Below are positions 22,137-33,400 of a stretch of DNA of 64,000 nucleotides, piece by piece (position 1 is the stretch's first letter; each line of letters begins with the position of its first letter). The position numbers and the translations under genes were made by a program. The DNA comes from Hysterangium stoloniferum. Lineage: Eukaryota > Basidiomycota > Agaricomycetes > Hysterangiales > Hysterangiaceae. The notes below the pieces were generated by a model. The model searched no databases and was not told the origin of the DNA. It saw only the letters and a list, made by a program, of their open reading frames with translations. The stretch is taken from assembly GCA_015178975.1 (NCBI GenBank), contig WHVD01000001.1, positions 1,922,001 to 1,986,000 on the forward strand, in the 5' to 3' direction.

Positions 22137-23858
22137 GTGACATCAGCATTTGCGGGAGAGAAGTATCAAAGTACGTCACATTATAAGAATCCCTCTAAAA
22201 TATATCGCGTTAGCTTGTAAATATCGCGAGTAATTTCATTCACCATCTCCCATAGTCCCAAAATGGTTTCTCTTACATCGGATGATCTAGTGCGTTCGAC
22301 CCATTTGCATGCATCCTCTGGTTCAGTGCCTGGATTACGGAAAACTTGGAAAAGTACATTGTCTCGTGGGTTACTGTAGCCCAAGAACTCAGCAATGCTA
22401 GGGTCCCTGAACATGAATGTGATTGGACTACTTGGGTTATTTAGTCTGATGCATTCTTACCACACGTCTTGATAGGAAGTGAGGTCGTGTTGAAACTATA
22501 TCAAAAGTGGGATACGTTGCAAATAGTGTCGGAAACCCAAACCAGCCAAAGCGGGGCTCGTACGTTTTTGTGTCTCAAATCCCATGTGGGTCTCCCGCCT
22601 TCGTATATTTTTACCAATACCGACTTACTGTCACTTTCAGTCTTCGCCTCACAAAGTTTGACACTCCACCGCAAGGCGACCCGATGATTTCCTGCCCTTT
22701 CATCTTCATAATCATTATGGTTCGTGATTGATATGGTGCGTAACGCTTGGAAATCCCTTCTATGAACCAAACACTATATCATTACTATAAGCCCACGTGC
22801 ATGATATTTTGTGATGGCAGAACAGGCGTACGTGTTCACTAATATCGTTCTTTCCTCTGCCTGTGACCGACGAAAACGAATCAAGGATGATATCGTCCAT
22901 TCTGGGATCATCGACGGCTACGAGTTGAGGGACGGCTAATGAGGTATCCAGCGAAAAGTACATCTAAGAGCCAATATGCATAACCAACGACTCTGAGTGT
23001 CACTTTCAGCACGCACCATTGCCTCTTTCTCCGCTTCTTCCAATCGCCTTTCCAGTTTGCCGATAGACTTATCTCGTTGTCGCATCCAAGACACGACGTG
23101 TGCTTTGAGACCCCTTCTTGGTGTGTATGACCTTGCAAGCGCAAGAACATCCTCAAGTGCACTGAAACAGTCAATTTATTTAACAACCACGGTTACTCAG
23201 TGAGTCTCAAGTTCTCACTTTTGATAATCGTCCAATATAGTTTTGAAATTGTCCGGGATATTCTCCCACTTCCCCCTCAGCTGATCGTGGAAAGCGACGA
23301 GGCGACGTCCAGTAGTCCGGACAAGGTCATTCAACCTCTCATTTTGCTCCCCGCTTGCCTGATGATTGTGAAATATGATCCACATCAGCTCTTAAACTGG
23401 TGATGATGCAGACGACCTGCCTTTATAACGTTCATAATCTCCAAAACAAGGGTTGCTGCTGTAATCCTGGCCGTCTTACCACAGGCACACATTACCAATA
23501 GGATCCCCATTGTTCCACACAACTCTCTTTTGTTTTACCTAATCGCCTTTGTCTTCCGCCAAGCTGTCCCTTTGTTCTCTTACCTCGTGTCATCACCTCC
23601 ATTGTCCTTTTGTTTCCCCCTATGTCTCTGATGCCACTCCTTTGTTCTGCCAAGATATATTAACCCATGATTAATGTAGTTACAAGCAGAAGCTTCTACC
23701 TGTATCTTTCGCATACTCTAACGACTCGAACAGAGAAAACTTAGTCCTGTCCGTACCGACCGAGTGAGGTCAATCGACGACCTTACAGCTGCACTCTTTA
23801 AGCCCGGCAATGGAACGGCATCGCCAGCGACTTTGACAACAATGGCTGCAATGTCCAT
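22137..23858 (-). pseudogene. Module A copy A2 (MLKL-NTD-like), exon 1 split by a solo LTR
   Basis: ATG at 23858 opens MDIAAIVVKVAGDAVPLPG, continuing to LKSAA where a solo LTR (23460-23787) interrupts. Exon 1 resumes with LVLEIMNV-like sequence; intron 1 has CACCAG-type acceptor; exon 2 carries GEQNERLNDLVRTTGRR and the WENIPDNFKTI helix; exon 3 (23160-23000) carries ALEDVLALARSYTPRRGLKA and the coiled, charged KLERRLEEAEKEAMVRAESD. Then SLAVPQLVAVDD, RWSVKLCEAKTESDS, and RDPSIAEFLGYSN...SSDVRETILGLW (22414-22181). An in-frame TGA ends exon 2 unless it is spliced out. The presumed promoter extends to about 24170. Soluble N-terminal helical bundle of the NLR/MLKL-like type, by analogy. Confidence 0.6.
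23460..23787. mobile_element. Solo LTR (328 bp) with 5 bp target duplication GCTGC
   Basis: It begins TGTAATCC and ends CTTACA, flanked on both sides by GCTGC (23455-23459 and 23788-23792). The empty site is seen at 49490-49500, where GGTTGCTGCACTC is uninterrupted. It contains an AGATATATTAACCC TATA-like segment and a repeated CTTTTGTT/CCTTTGTTCT pattern. Classic solo LTR from recombination between two LTRs; the parent element is not in the window. Confidence 0.8.
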
Positions 23859-24211
23859 CAGCGATGGTCGATGATCTTGGTAGATGGTGAGAGATAATTG
23901 CTCTTTGGCACGTCGAGGCGCTGTATTTGTTATTGGCTATGCCTTGGGATGGTGCGCCGGATTGGGAGGGGAAATGCAGTGTTGATCCACCAACGACACA
24001 CTCATATTCAAAACCCTAGTCACGGTGTGGACTGTGTCAATAGTGCAACTGCTGGAATACAATGGATTAGATCGATCATTCGTCATTAAAAGAAGAGACG
24101 CACGATCTTATCAATAGTTCATCGAGTAGAATGAAAAGTATCATGATGTGCTAGCTGACATATGGCGTTGTAGGGATAAGTCACTTGTGCCTGTGGTAAT
24201 GAAGAATAAAG

Positions 24212-24900
24212 ATGGATGAGATGAAACTTGTGATATTTTTTTTAACTCTTTCAGTAATGGATATGACTTCAGCTCAAGTTTCGCTGTTGAGTCTCCCGGT
24301 GCTGGGGGTATCAGTTAATTATATTACTCTTACATATTTGCAGTGGTGCGCTCTGGTTGAGTTCCCGTGTCCAATACAGACTTCTCTGGAGGCGGGCGGC
24401 GACCTGGACAGTTTTGGTTGTTAATGGTGACACGGTCTGTCTTTACCGCCCAATGTGGTTGGTTCTTGCCAAGGACATGATGGGAGAATTGCAGACGAGG
24501 CTAATGGCGAGGCAGCGGCTACCCGAGCTGCCCACGGCAACACAGTTGGACCTCACCATGGACACGATGGAATTGCAGTGTATGAGGTTGGTTGAGGGAG
24601 ATGTAGAACAGGTGTGGGTTTTACTTATGGGCAGTTTGTTTTATTTGGACTGCTTTTTAAAATTATAATAGTTTTGATTCACTGTGGTCATGTGAAGACG
24701 GTATAGTGGACGAACAGCGAATTATAAGGGCACGTGGCGGAACCGGGTGAACAAATAAGACAGTATTTTTTTAAATATAGCTATCGCTGGGCCACCTTAA
24801 TACACTAGCTGAGGCACTGGCAAGGGGTCTACCTGAGAGGGTATAGTGAACAACACCATAAATTTTCCGCCTACATGCAGATTTTGATTGGGAAGTGATT
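24212..24900 (+). pseudogene. Family D fragment (VNGDTVCLYRPMWLVLAKDM)
   Basis: A plus-strand frame from about 24340 to 24600 reads SSRVQYRLLWRRAATWTVL, VNGDTVCLYRPMWL, AKDMMGELQTRLMARQ, TMDTMELQCM. A GTATCA...TTTGCAG intron precedes it. The second copy is at 2655-3110 (minus). Codon-level conservation is limited; the segment may be an exon of a larger gene with its upstream part at 5.55-5.70 kb in inverted form. Not recognised. Confidence 0.4.
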
Positions 24901-25433
24901 CTTCAACACACATGCGGAGGAGCACCAAAGGAGGGTTGTAAGGCTCACAGGCAGGGCGAGGGGGAAAAGACAAGGAAAAGACTGCTTAAAAAACAGTTAA
25001 CAGTGGGGCAATTGAACATGATTGTTAAAGAGGGGGTGGATCTCTTGAGGCATGTTCGCTTCTGGTAAACGCGATCCATTTCATGCTAAAATCATTTTAA
25101 AGAAGGCCGTCTTAACCGCCTAAGATCCGATATCCAGGGAAATGGCTTCTCATAAATATGTATACCACCTTTATTTCCGGGCTTGGCACTAGCGAAGAAG
25201 TGAAGATCAGCAGAGTCATAGTAGTGATGGCGCATGTAATCGACCTCAGCTAAAATGGTTCCCCGCAACTTCCTGGTGACTGCTACGCTGTCGCCTCGAT
25301 ATTCCTATCACACCTTGACGAATACCTTTAAGCACCCTTAGACAATCAATCGTTCTGTTGGGGAATAAAATCTTCAAATTAATAAAGGATTATAAGGCTC
25401 TATCACTTGAGGGTAAATCCATACTGATAATGT
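24901..25433 (+). pseudogene. Family E 5' fragment (25125-25345) in otherwise featureless DNA
   Basis: 25125-25345 matches the promoter and start of the gene at 41.87-42.10 kb: CTTCTCATAAATA, CACTAGC, then ATGGCGCATGTAATCGA and LPGDCYAVASIF. A deletion removes the codons between. The remaining sequence has no recognisable gene. Confidence 0.45.
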
Positions 25434-25683
25434 TTGCATGGGGAGCTGTGCTAGTATGGGGAGAAATTGGAGGCACGGTTTGGTAAAAGTATCGGAAGAA
25501 ACCGAATATCATTATCAGCCGTGTCGGCCTGAACAGGTGCCAGCTTGCGCGATCCCCGTTGCATGGGGAGCCGTGCTAGTATGGAGAGAAATTGGAGGCA
25601 CAGTTTGGTAAAATATGGGAAGAAACCGAATATAATTATCAGCCGTATCGGCCTGAATAGGTGCCAGCTTGCCTGATCCCCGC
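25434..25683. repeat. Tandem duplication, 2 x 125 bp
   Basis: 25434-25558 and 25559-25683 repeat each other with about 12 differences (GCATGGGGAGC...GATCCCCG). The minus strand is open across copy 2 and beyond (25865-25515), but this looks incidental. Confidence 0.8.
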
Positions 25684-26137
25684 TGCCTAAGTCCTGAGCC
25701 AGTCGACTGATTGTGTCTGAGGCATCCAGGCATCAGGCTGACCGCTTTGCATAGAATACCACAGCAAGTGTCACACAGCCTGCCACCAGGGTCACGCAGC
25801 ATGGGAAAATCTTCTTGCGCGTCGCCTTCGATAAGGTATGTTGACGAGTTCGAGGCCATGCCCAAAGTCTAAGCCTTGCCAAACACTGCACCATGACCAC
25901 TGAACAAGAAATTTCCAACAGTCCCGTCGCAGTTACAGCACCTGCTCATAGTTGACAAAGTACCAGAAGCTCTTTCGTTTACCAACTGTGTCTTGTTAAA
26001 ACCCACACAAGGTTCGGGAGAAGGAGACTAGGAAAGAGATGCAACAGATGCAACAAGACAAGAGGGTATGTGCATGCCATTTACTTTGAATATTTAGAGG
26101 ATGCATCACAGTTGCCACAATTGTCTTTGAAGAAAAA
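25684..26137. other. No gene recognised
   Basis: Minus-strand open stretches cover 25918-25515 without motifs. Nothing supportable. Confidence 0.3.
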
Positions 26138-26271
26138 GGTTTGGGTTTGGGTTTGGGTTTGGGTTTGGGTTTGGGTTTGGGTTTGGGTTTGGGTTTGGGT
26201 TTGGGTTTGGGTTTGGGTTTGGGTTTGGGTTTGGGTTTGGGTTTGGGTTTGGGTTTGGGTTTGGGTTTGGG
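26138..26271. repeat. (TTTGGG)n tract, about 22 units
   Basis: 134 bp of near-perfect GGGTTT hexamers. The translated VWVWVW or QTQTQT frames are artefacts. The unit differs by one base from the canonical fungal telomere TTAGGG. It may be a microsatellite or a degenerate interstitial telomere-like tract; G-rich strand is the plus strand. Confidence 0.95.
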
Positions 26272-26739
26272 GAGGTTGGGAGGTTAGGAGAGTAGGAGGA
26301 CGTTGTCCAAGATGGAGCCTATTCATAGTGCGATGAGCGTGACAAGAGAGAGGACATTGAATGTGGATGGGAAGGAATTGAAATAAAAGTGGAAGAGGCC
26401 GAGCTTGATTTGGGAGCTCCCACGTTGGTGCGTCAGGTCGATGGATGTTTAGTCTTCATGGTTTGGCTTTGATTGGGTTGGCCAATGCTTCGCTTTTTCT
26501 TCTTGAGGACAAAGAAAGACAGCACAACTGACAAAATTGGACAGAGCTAGAATAGAAGAGGAGCAGCGGACGCCCAAGACTCAGCCGCTTCCCAGCGGGG
26601 CTGTAGGGAAACGACTGAGGTTGCATTTCATAGAATCGCATACATATATACGCGTGTGGGTGAAAAATGAACTCGTACGACGAAAGGGAAAATATAAGCC
26701 GGTGGTCTAGTCCGATATACGATCTGGCAGTGTTCCCGC
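26272..26739. other. No gene recognised
   Basis: Purine-rich sequence follows the hexamer tract (GGAGGTTGGGAGG, AGAGAGG), then unremarkable DNA. Confidence 0.3.
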
Positions 26740-27090
26740 GTTTGGGGTATGAGCATTGCCGGTTTTTGTCACAACAACATTGTTCCTGTCGTCTCAAATT
26801 ATTCGGTTATCAGAAGACTAGTTCAGAACCCAAAATCAGACCATTTATTGTTTCATGACGCCTCGAAGCCAATACGGGGGCTACTGTCGTTAAATTCACA
26901 ATATCCAGAACCTGAAATTGCGTGCACGGCAGTGCGAGCGAATAGCCCAAACCCTGCTCTCCACGACTTCCTGGACTTTTCTGCGATGCATGGAGAGGAG
27001 AGTTGGACGACGACCTTGGGTATTTTGATGCACGACGTACATTCGCTCCTCTGTCTGCTTGCGATTCTATTTGCCGGGGCGAGAGAATGT
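26740..27090 (+). pseudogene. Family E 3' fragment
   Basis: The plus frame SLNSQYPEPEIACTAVRAN...ALHDFLDFSAMHGEES and DVHSLLCLLAILFAG matches 42.35-42.56 kb (PEHEIMCTAVREN...VLHDFLDV). It sits 1.4 kb from the 5' fragment at 25.1 kb, against 0.1 kb in the other copy, so the tandem duplication, TTTGGG tract and other DNA separate the halves. Minus-strand readings are also open, so the coding strand is inferred from conservation. Confidence 0.45.
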
Positions 27091-28475
27091 TGACAAGTGA
27101 CGAGTCCGCATCCATTTCGGAGTCGCTTAAAATTGAACTGTACAAACGTAGGTAGCGTTCCTACAGAAACAGCGCCCGTCGCTACCCGCCTACCTTTCCC
27201 TTTCGTATTCTCGTACACACTTGCCTATCTTATCTCGATATCGATGGATCACGCTGGTAAAACCTCCCAAGGCCGTGTCTTTGACCACCTTGTTATGAAT
27301 AATCCACGCAATTAATATGCAAAGCGCATATACCCAACAAATCTGTGGATGGATTGAAGCTACCAAATAATAATCGAGCGTTTAATGTATCAGTTAATAT
27401 ATCTCCCAACGAAGGGCTTTCGCCGGGATCCCCCCCCACCATCGCATGCAACGTCCGCCAATCTTTAGACCCACATGATGTCGTGTCACAGGTTTAATGT
27501 ATACCAAGTCAATGCACTACCGATTGTTGGAATTGCAAGCCTGCGATACTTGAGCCATGTATTTCGGCTGTTTCAGCCCTCTTGGCGATCCTCCACCATT
27601 TGTGACCAGTGTGACCACTGGTCGTGGAGAAAGAAGCCAAGCTAAAAGCAGAGACGATGTTTCCATATTAAAACCACAATTCAAAAAGCAGGGGTAAATA
27701 CAGAATTTGATCCCCGAGACGTCCGAAAATCGCTGAAATACCATACACGAGTCACATACCACAGCCCACGGCCTCCCATGACCGACACTGAGCATTAGCG
27801 ACTTGCCTATTGGGTCCCCAGGGCACCCCTGTCAAATTAAGCGCCATTAAGAAGCATCCTTTCAACGCTTAAAACAGGCGATACCGATGCTTCGTTTCTC
27901 AACCGTCTGGTCTTTCTGTGTCTTTGGCCAAATAGAGGTTGTGTAGGGTATCGGCCGATAGGGTTTCATTACATCTAAAACAATAAAGATAAATACTCTT
28001 ATATTTGTCCATAAATAATTCAGAATTATCGTCATTCCACTGATGTCAAAATGAAAAAAAAACTTGGTTTACTGAATTGTACTTTGACCATGCTCAGTGG
28101 GCTGATGCCTGGTTTAACCCATGTACATCCAACCTATCACCAAACCTATCATGTGAGAAGGTGATTCACTGACTGACACATTGATTGGTACAAGTACTTC
28201 ATTACAAGCTTATTGAGCCATTGTAGTTTGTGCATTGACATTAAGCCAACCTATACTATTTTTTAATAGAAAGAAAATGTAATTTTATAGCTTGATCTAT
28301 TAAGAAAACGCGTCAGGCTGTGCGAGACACTCGACAATCACTATTCATCGCCTGAATAAATATCTATACAAACTGGCCAGCATTTCTTGATCTTCCGAGT
28401 TTGGATGCATGGTTCCTAATGCAATCGATGATATTTTTGGCGCTATCATATCGCCCATTGGTGTAACCTCGTTCC
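27091..28475. other. No gene recognised
   Basis: Some open stretches (27517-27795 minus) lack motifs and second copies. AT-rich from 28000. Nothing supportable in about 1.4 kb. Confidence 0.3.
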
Positions 28476-28755
28476 TTACCACCCCCAGGTTGTGCTTCTT
28501 TGTGTCTCAAATTTCAAGTGGGTCTCCCGCCTCGTACACTTTGACCAACACCGGCTTACCGTCACTTTCAGTCTTCGCTTCACAAAGTTTAACACTGCAC
28601 CGCAAGGTGACCTGATAATTTCCTGCCTTTTCATAATAATAATCATTGTGGGTCGCAACCGATAAGGTATGTAACAGTTGCAAGTTCTTCGGTCGACCAA
28701 ATACTGTCTCATTACGATAAGCTCACAGGCATGATCTTTGAGATGACAGAGGAGA
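28476..28755 (-). pseudogene. Module A middle-exon fragment, head to head with B3
   Basis: Minus strand: NFVKRRLKVTVS/KCT-type exon and upstream flank, as at 48.33-48.87 kb, ending at GAGATGACAGA. At about 28755 it abuts the plus-strand module B directly. In intact copies A and B lie on the same strand, so this junction is an inversion breakpoint. Confidence 0.5.
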
Positions 28756-29850
28756 TGGCATCCCGGTATTTATCCCGGTGACTCTAGGATCAATCCATCC
28801 TCACCCGACTCCATCGTGAATTTATTCATGCCCAAAGTGGATTCATGGTGTCTCGGCACGGCTTTAATGGATCAACAAATCCGAAGCTCGCACACCATTC
28901 ATCAATTGGCCAATCAACTACTGGACTTCGGCGAGGATGGAGATCTGGGGTCCATCGCGTTGTGGGACGTGGGCTATCGGGATAAAGTTACAGATGCTTT
29001 TGTAGTGTGTGGGAATCTACAAGAGTTGTTCTCTGAAACCCTCGGTATAGAACCCTTAGTCGAGGTTCGTGTTCACCTCAACGAGCGAGCGTCTAGATAT
29101 TTAGACGAGGGTGAGAGTGTAACAATACGAGGTGGAAAACCAATGAGAAGGTATTTTTGGAGCTAGCACACTGACCCGATCGTTGCTCAGTTTTCTGCCG
29201 CGTAGATATACCTATGATATTGGGGAAAGCAGTATCGAAGATTTCTGCCGGCCCAGTGTCTATATCACAGACTTAGCCCCGTCGTCTGAAGTGCAGGAAG
29301 CGTGGAGAGCATACGCACCGCTTTACATCGAGGAAAATGGGATCAAGGGTGTTCTTCCACACGAGATGATGATCAGTAAGCATAGAAGTCTTTTGGGAAT
29401 GATATTGACGCCTTTGTGACAACAGTAAATTACTTTAGGACAACATTAGTTTTGGAAATGCCTCAGAATTTGTTTGTTTCACTTCCCCCTTCATCAATGT
29501 GAGAGCCTGACAGAGTAATTTAGTCACTCTGGAGATGTGGAACCGCGTAACATATTCTTGTTTGAACCTACTTCTCCGCGCCATATTCCTGGCCCCTCGG
29601 GAGGACCTGTCCTGGATGTGCAATTGCGTGCTTCTTATGATGCGGAGCCCACTTTGATAAATGATGTGTGGCCGGACACGGTATTTGAGCGAGACCCGTG
29701 GGTGTCGATGTGGTCCTTATTTAATACTATTAACGTTTTGAATAAGGTCTGTATGGTATTTTCAGCTACCTAGGTGCATATGGGAGGAGGATTAAACTCG
29801 GACATGATCAAACCCATCGAACATTTTCCCGTCAAGTCTAGCTAGCTATA
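28756..29850 (+). pseudogene. Module B copy B3
   Basis: Plus strand, exons as in B2: 28816-29166 (GTALMDQQIRSSHTIHQLAN, DLGSIALWDVGYRDKVTD, ESVTIRGGKPMRRYF), 29183-29419 (LPRRYTYDIGESSIEDFCRP, APLYIEENGIKGVLPHEM), 29537-29715 (FLFEPTSPRHIPGPSGGP, VWPDTVFERDPW) and VHMGGGLNSDMIKPIEHF. Exons are separated by short sequences with GT/AG possibilities. Best preserved B copy, but the first exon (VTVTDCPANR) is missing at the inversion breakpoint. Family unknown. Confidence 0.55.
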
Positions 29851-30004
29851 ACATTCTGAGATATAAAAACCATTTATTTACTAGAGCTCTGTATGCTCTT
29901 CCCAAATTCGATTGTGAACAGAAAATGTAAGAATACGTGTATATTAGTATTCAAAAATATATATAAAAAAAGGAATTTCTTCGGCGTAACTGTGTGACAT
30001 CGCG

Positions 30005-31795
30005 TGACATGTGCTGGAGTTCTACGTCTTGCGCCTCATTTTTCTTCCCCGACCTTCTCGCATTCCCAGTCCTCGGAGAGAGAAGACCCAGCACGATGCA
30101 GAGTATATCCTCCTTTCTTCCAATCGAAATAAGATTTCACTTATTTTCCTAACCACGCGATCTAATAGGATCTACTTGAAGGCATCGACGTGTGCTTCCC
30201 GTGCTTGGATAGGGTGTGTGTGGGGGGCGATGTGACTCGGATGCATGTGCAACTGCATTGTGGGATGCTTGGGTATCCGTGTATGTGAAGAGCATGCTGG
30301 AACCGAACCCGAAACGAGTGAGTAGGGTGTTTTTTTTCTTCTCTGAGGAGCTGAGTATGAGCAGGGAAGTTTTGATGATTGAGTTGGTGGCGTTGGTGAT
30401 AGAACAGTCGCGGACCGCCGCTTAAGAACCTTGCTACTGTCGAGGACACGGAGAAGGACAATTATAAGTGTATGCCGACAGTGAGATATTGGGCTTGTCA
30501 TAGACACGGAACGAGGTCATTTCTTACCCAGTCGAATCATCCTGAAGTCCGTCATACTCGTGTAATTTTTTCGAGCCTATCTCCCCTGCAAGACTTACGG
30601 GACTCCGCACTCTCGGAAACAGTTGCTACATGGCATCAACATCGATACTCACACTTCCAGCCTTCCGCACATACCATCTCTGATCCTTTCTCACCCGCGC
30701 CTGTTCCTACACCGAAGAACTCCCCATATCCTGTTTTGACTTTCAGATGCGCAAAATCGCGGACCGAATCCGTTCAGACTGGGTATCCCACCCTCGCATC
30801 CATTTCCCGTCTCACACCGCCGGTGTCCCTACCCTCTTCGAAGTGCTGGTGAAGCCGCGGAACCAATGCCATCCACGGTGATCCCCTCGTCCATCCTCGA
30901 CCCCACTGCCCGTACTCCAAGAACCCATCAAACCCACCATGTTCAAATCCCTCATCCGAAGAGTCCACGAAAAATTCTCGATGACGAAACAGCAAGACGC
31001 GCAAGAGTTCCTCGCATATATATTCTTGTAGTCCTGCGTCAAAACGCTAAACACACGTCCCGGAGCCGGAGGCTACTGTCATCTTCTTTGAGGTGGAGGA
31101 AGAATCACGGTGTATGTAGTGCAAGGGGGTTTGCGCTATCGTGTGGACGAGCATGATGATTTGGGCATGGGTATCCGATCCCTGCTTTAGAGAGGTGTTG
31201 TATGCGCGGGGGAAGCTGCGTGAGTGCGTAGGGGACAGGATGGGTAACCTACGGTTGAGTATTCGTACCCGCGGTGCGAGGTAGGTGTTCCACCGCAGAC
31301 GTGAGTCTTCCATAGTGTCGTCTCAGTACTAAAGGCTGATACCGACTAGGTCGTGGATGTGTTTCCAGACGTGCACGTGTTGCGGTTTTCCCTGACATCT
31401 TTGTTGTACATGCGACGAATTTTCTGCACGTGAGGTGGGTGCTTACAAAACGTGGTCAGCGGTGGTTATTCTCTCTTCAACGCGTGTCATGGACGAGGAG
31501 GGAGGGCCTTCCTTAAAGAGTCAAGTCATCCTCAGGTACGTCACACTCACCCAATGGGTTCGAGCCTGTCTTCTCTCAAGGACTGACAGGACTCAGGAAT
31601 CTGGGAAACAGTGGCGACATGGCATCCACCCTCCAGTCAATATGCACCCTTCCAGCCTTCCGCATATACTATCCTCTATCCTTTCCCACCCAGGCCTGTA
31701 CCTGCACCCAACAGCTCCTCGCGCCTTGCATTGCCTGGCTCAACTCCGGCCTCTCCCGTTTCAAAAGCCCCCTCCCTCCCCATCCGCAATACCTC
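30005..31795 (+). pseudogene. Module C2: tandem Ubp14/USP5-like deubiquitinase pseudogenes
   Basis: The first unit has a Cys-box exon at 30590-30650 (LTGLRTLGNSCYMAS, catalytic Cys present), QMRKIADRIRS at 30733-30770, then EPIKPTMFKSLIRRVHEKFS and TKQQDAQEFLAYIFL (30920-31030). The second unit, after a shared exon ending in ESSHP-like sequence and an intron (GTACGT...), has GLTGLRNLGNSGDMAS at about 31580-31630: here the catalytic Cys is Gly. It then reads STLQSICTLPAFRIYY and CTCTQQLL before being cut by a B tail at 31796. Stops and frame changes separate the pieces. Ubiquitin-chain processing would be the ancestral role. Confidence 0.7.
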
Positions 31796-32000
31796 CCCGT
31801 TTGCACCCATTCCCTAAATGACCCTGTGTGGCCGGACACGGTATTTGACCCAGATCCGTGAGCGTCGATGTTGTCCTTATTTATTAGTATTAACGTTTTG
31901 AATAAGGCATGCATGGTATTTCCAGCTACCTAGGTGCATATGGGAGGAGGATTAAACTCGGACACGATCAAAACCATTGAACAGTTTTGTATCACGTCTA
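31796..32000 (+). pseudogene. Module B 3' tail
   Basis: NDPVWPDTVFDPDP, then the VHMGGGLN region, as at the end of B3. Being fused in mid-C2, it marks the boundary of a tandem duplication: B-tail plus C3 repeats B3-tail plus C2. Confidence 0.6.
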
Positions 32001-32139
32001 GCTATCATTCTGAGATATAAAAACTCTGTATTTACGGGAGCCCCGTCTCTCTTCTCATAATTCAATTTTGAACAGAAGATGTAAGAATACGTGAATGTTA
32101 ATTTTCAAAAATAATTACAAAAAAAGTAGTTCTTCGCCG

Positions 32140-33400
32140 TAACTGTGACATGTGCTGGAGTCTTACGTCTTGCGCTCATTTTTCTTCCCAGACCTTCTCG
32201 CATTCCCAGTCCTCGTCTTTCAGCATCTTTTCAGGGAGAAGAAACAGCATAATGCTTTGACAAAGAAGTATGTCCTCCTTTCTTTCAATCGAAATGAGAT
32301 TTCACTTATTATGCTTACGTCCCAACCACGCGATCTAATAGGATCTACCTGAAGGCATATCGACGGGTGCCTCCCGTGCCTTGATAGAGTGCGTGTGGGG
32401 GGCGGTGTGACGTGGATGCATCTCTAGTTGCATTGTGATGCTTGGGTATCCGTGTATGTGAAGAGCATGCTGGAACCAAACGCGAACCGAGTGAGTAAGG
32501 TGTTTTTTTTTGTTCTGTGAGCATGTGCGTATGAGCTGGGCAGCTTTGCTGATTGAGTTAGTGGCGTTGGTGATAGAAGAGTAGCGAACTGCCACTTATG
32601 AACCTTGTTACTGTCGAGGAGAACGAGAAGAACAATTATGAAATTTAGGCCGACAATGAAATATTGGGGTTGTCTTGGACAAGGACGGAGGTCATTTCTT
32701 GAAGAGTCAGAGTCGAGTCATCCTGAGGTACGTCATACTCTTGTAATGTTTTCGAGCCCGTCTTCCCTGCAGGACTCCGCGATCTCGGAAACAGCTGCTA
32801 CATGGCATCCACCCTCCCATCGATATTCATGTCTCCAGCCTTCCGCACATACCATCGCCTATTATTTCTCACCCACGACTGTTCCTGCACCGAAGAGCTC
32901 CCCATATCCTGTTTGACTTTCAGATGCGCAAACTAGCGGACTGAATCCGTTCAGGCTGGTTTCACACCCTCGCAGCCATTTCCCATCTTACAGCACTGGT
33001 GTCCCTACCTCCTGCGAAGTGCTTTTCAGCTCATGGAACCAATGCCATTGACGATGATCCCTCGTCCATCCTCGACGCCACTGCCCGTGCTCCAAGAACC
33101 CATCAAACCTACCATGTTCAATTCCCTCATCGAAAGAGTCCACGAAGAATTCTCGATGAAGAAACAGAAAGATTCTCAAGAGTTCTTCGCATATATATTC
33201 TTAAAGCCCTACGGCAACAAGCTAAAAACATGTCCCGAAGCCGGAGCCTACTCTCATCTTTTGCTTTCAGGTGGAACAAGAGTCACTGTGTATGTAGTGC
33301 AAGGGTGTGCGTGTTAGCTTGTGGATGAGCATGATGATTTGAGCGTGGGTAGGTATCCGATCCGGCTTTAGAGAGGTGTTCTATGCGCGGGGGAAGCTGT
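32140..33400 (+). pseudogene. Module C3: Ubp14/USP5-like deubiquitinase pseudogene (Y type)
   Basis: Order: spacer (ATGTGCTGGAGTC), Cys-box exon 32775-32850 (LRDLGNSCYMAS, catalytic Cys present), QMRKLAD then TGA where C2 has CGA (32923-32950), EPIKPTMFNSLIERVHEEFS, MKKQKDSQEFFAYIF (33075-33205), and FAFQVEQESLCM-stop-CKG (about 33260-33300), which fits the FxxxVEQRLxC segment following the QQDAQEFF motif in Ubp14 proteins. Closest to C5 in the 3' part. Pseudogene by stops and frameshifts. Confidence 0.7.

Noticed and set aside
26138-26271. True chromosome end
   Set aside because: Sequence continues for tens of kb on both sides and the unit is TTTGGG, not TTAGGG.
26070-26336. Long VWVWVW / QTQTQT open frames on both strands
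   Set aside because: They are translations of the (TTTGGG)n tract; any frame is open there.
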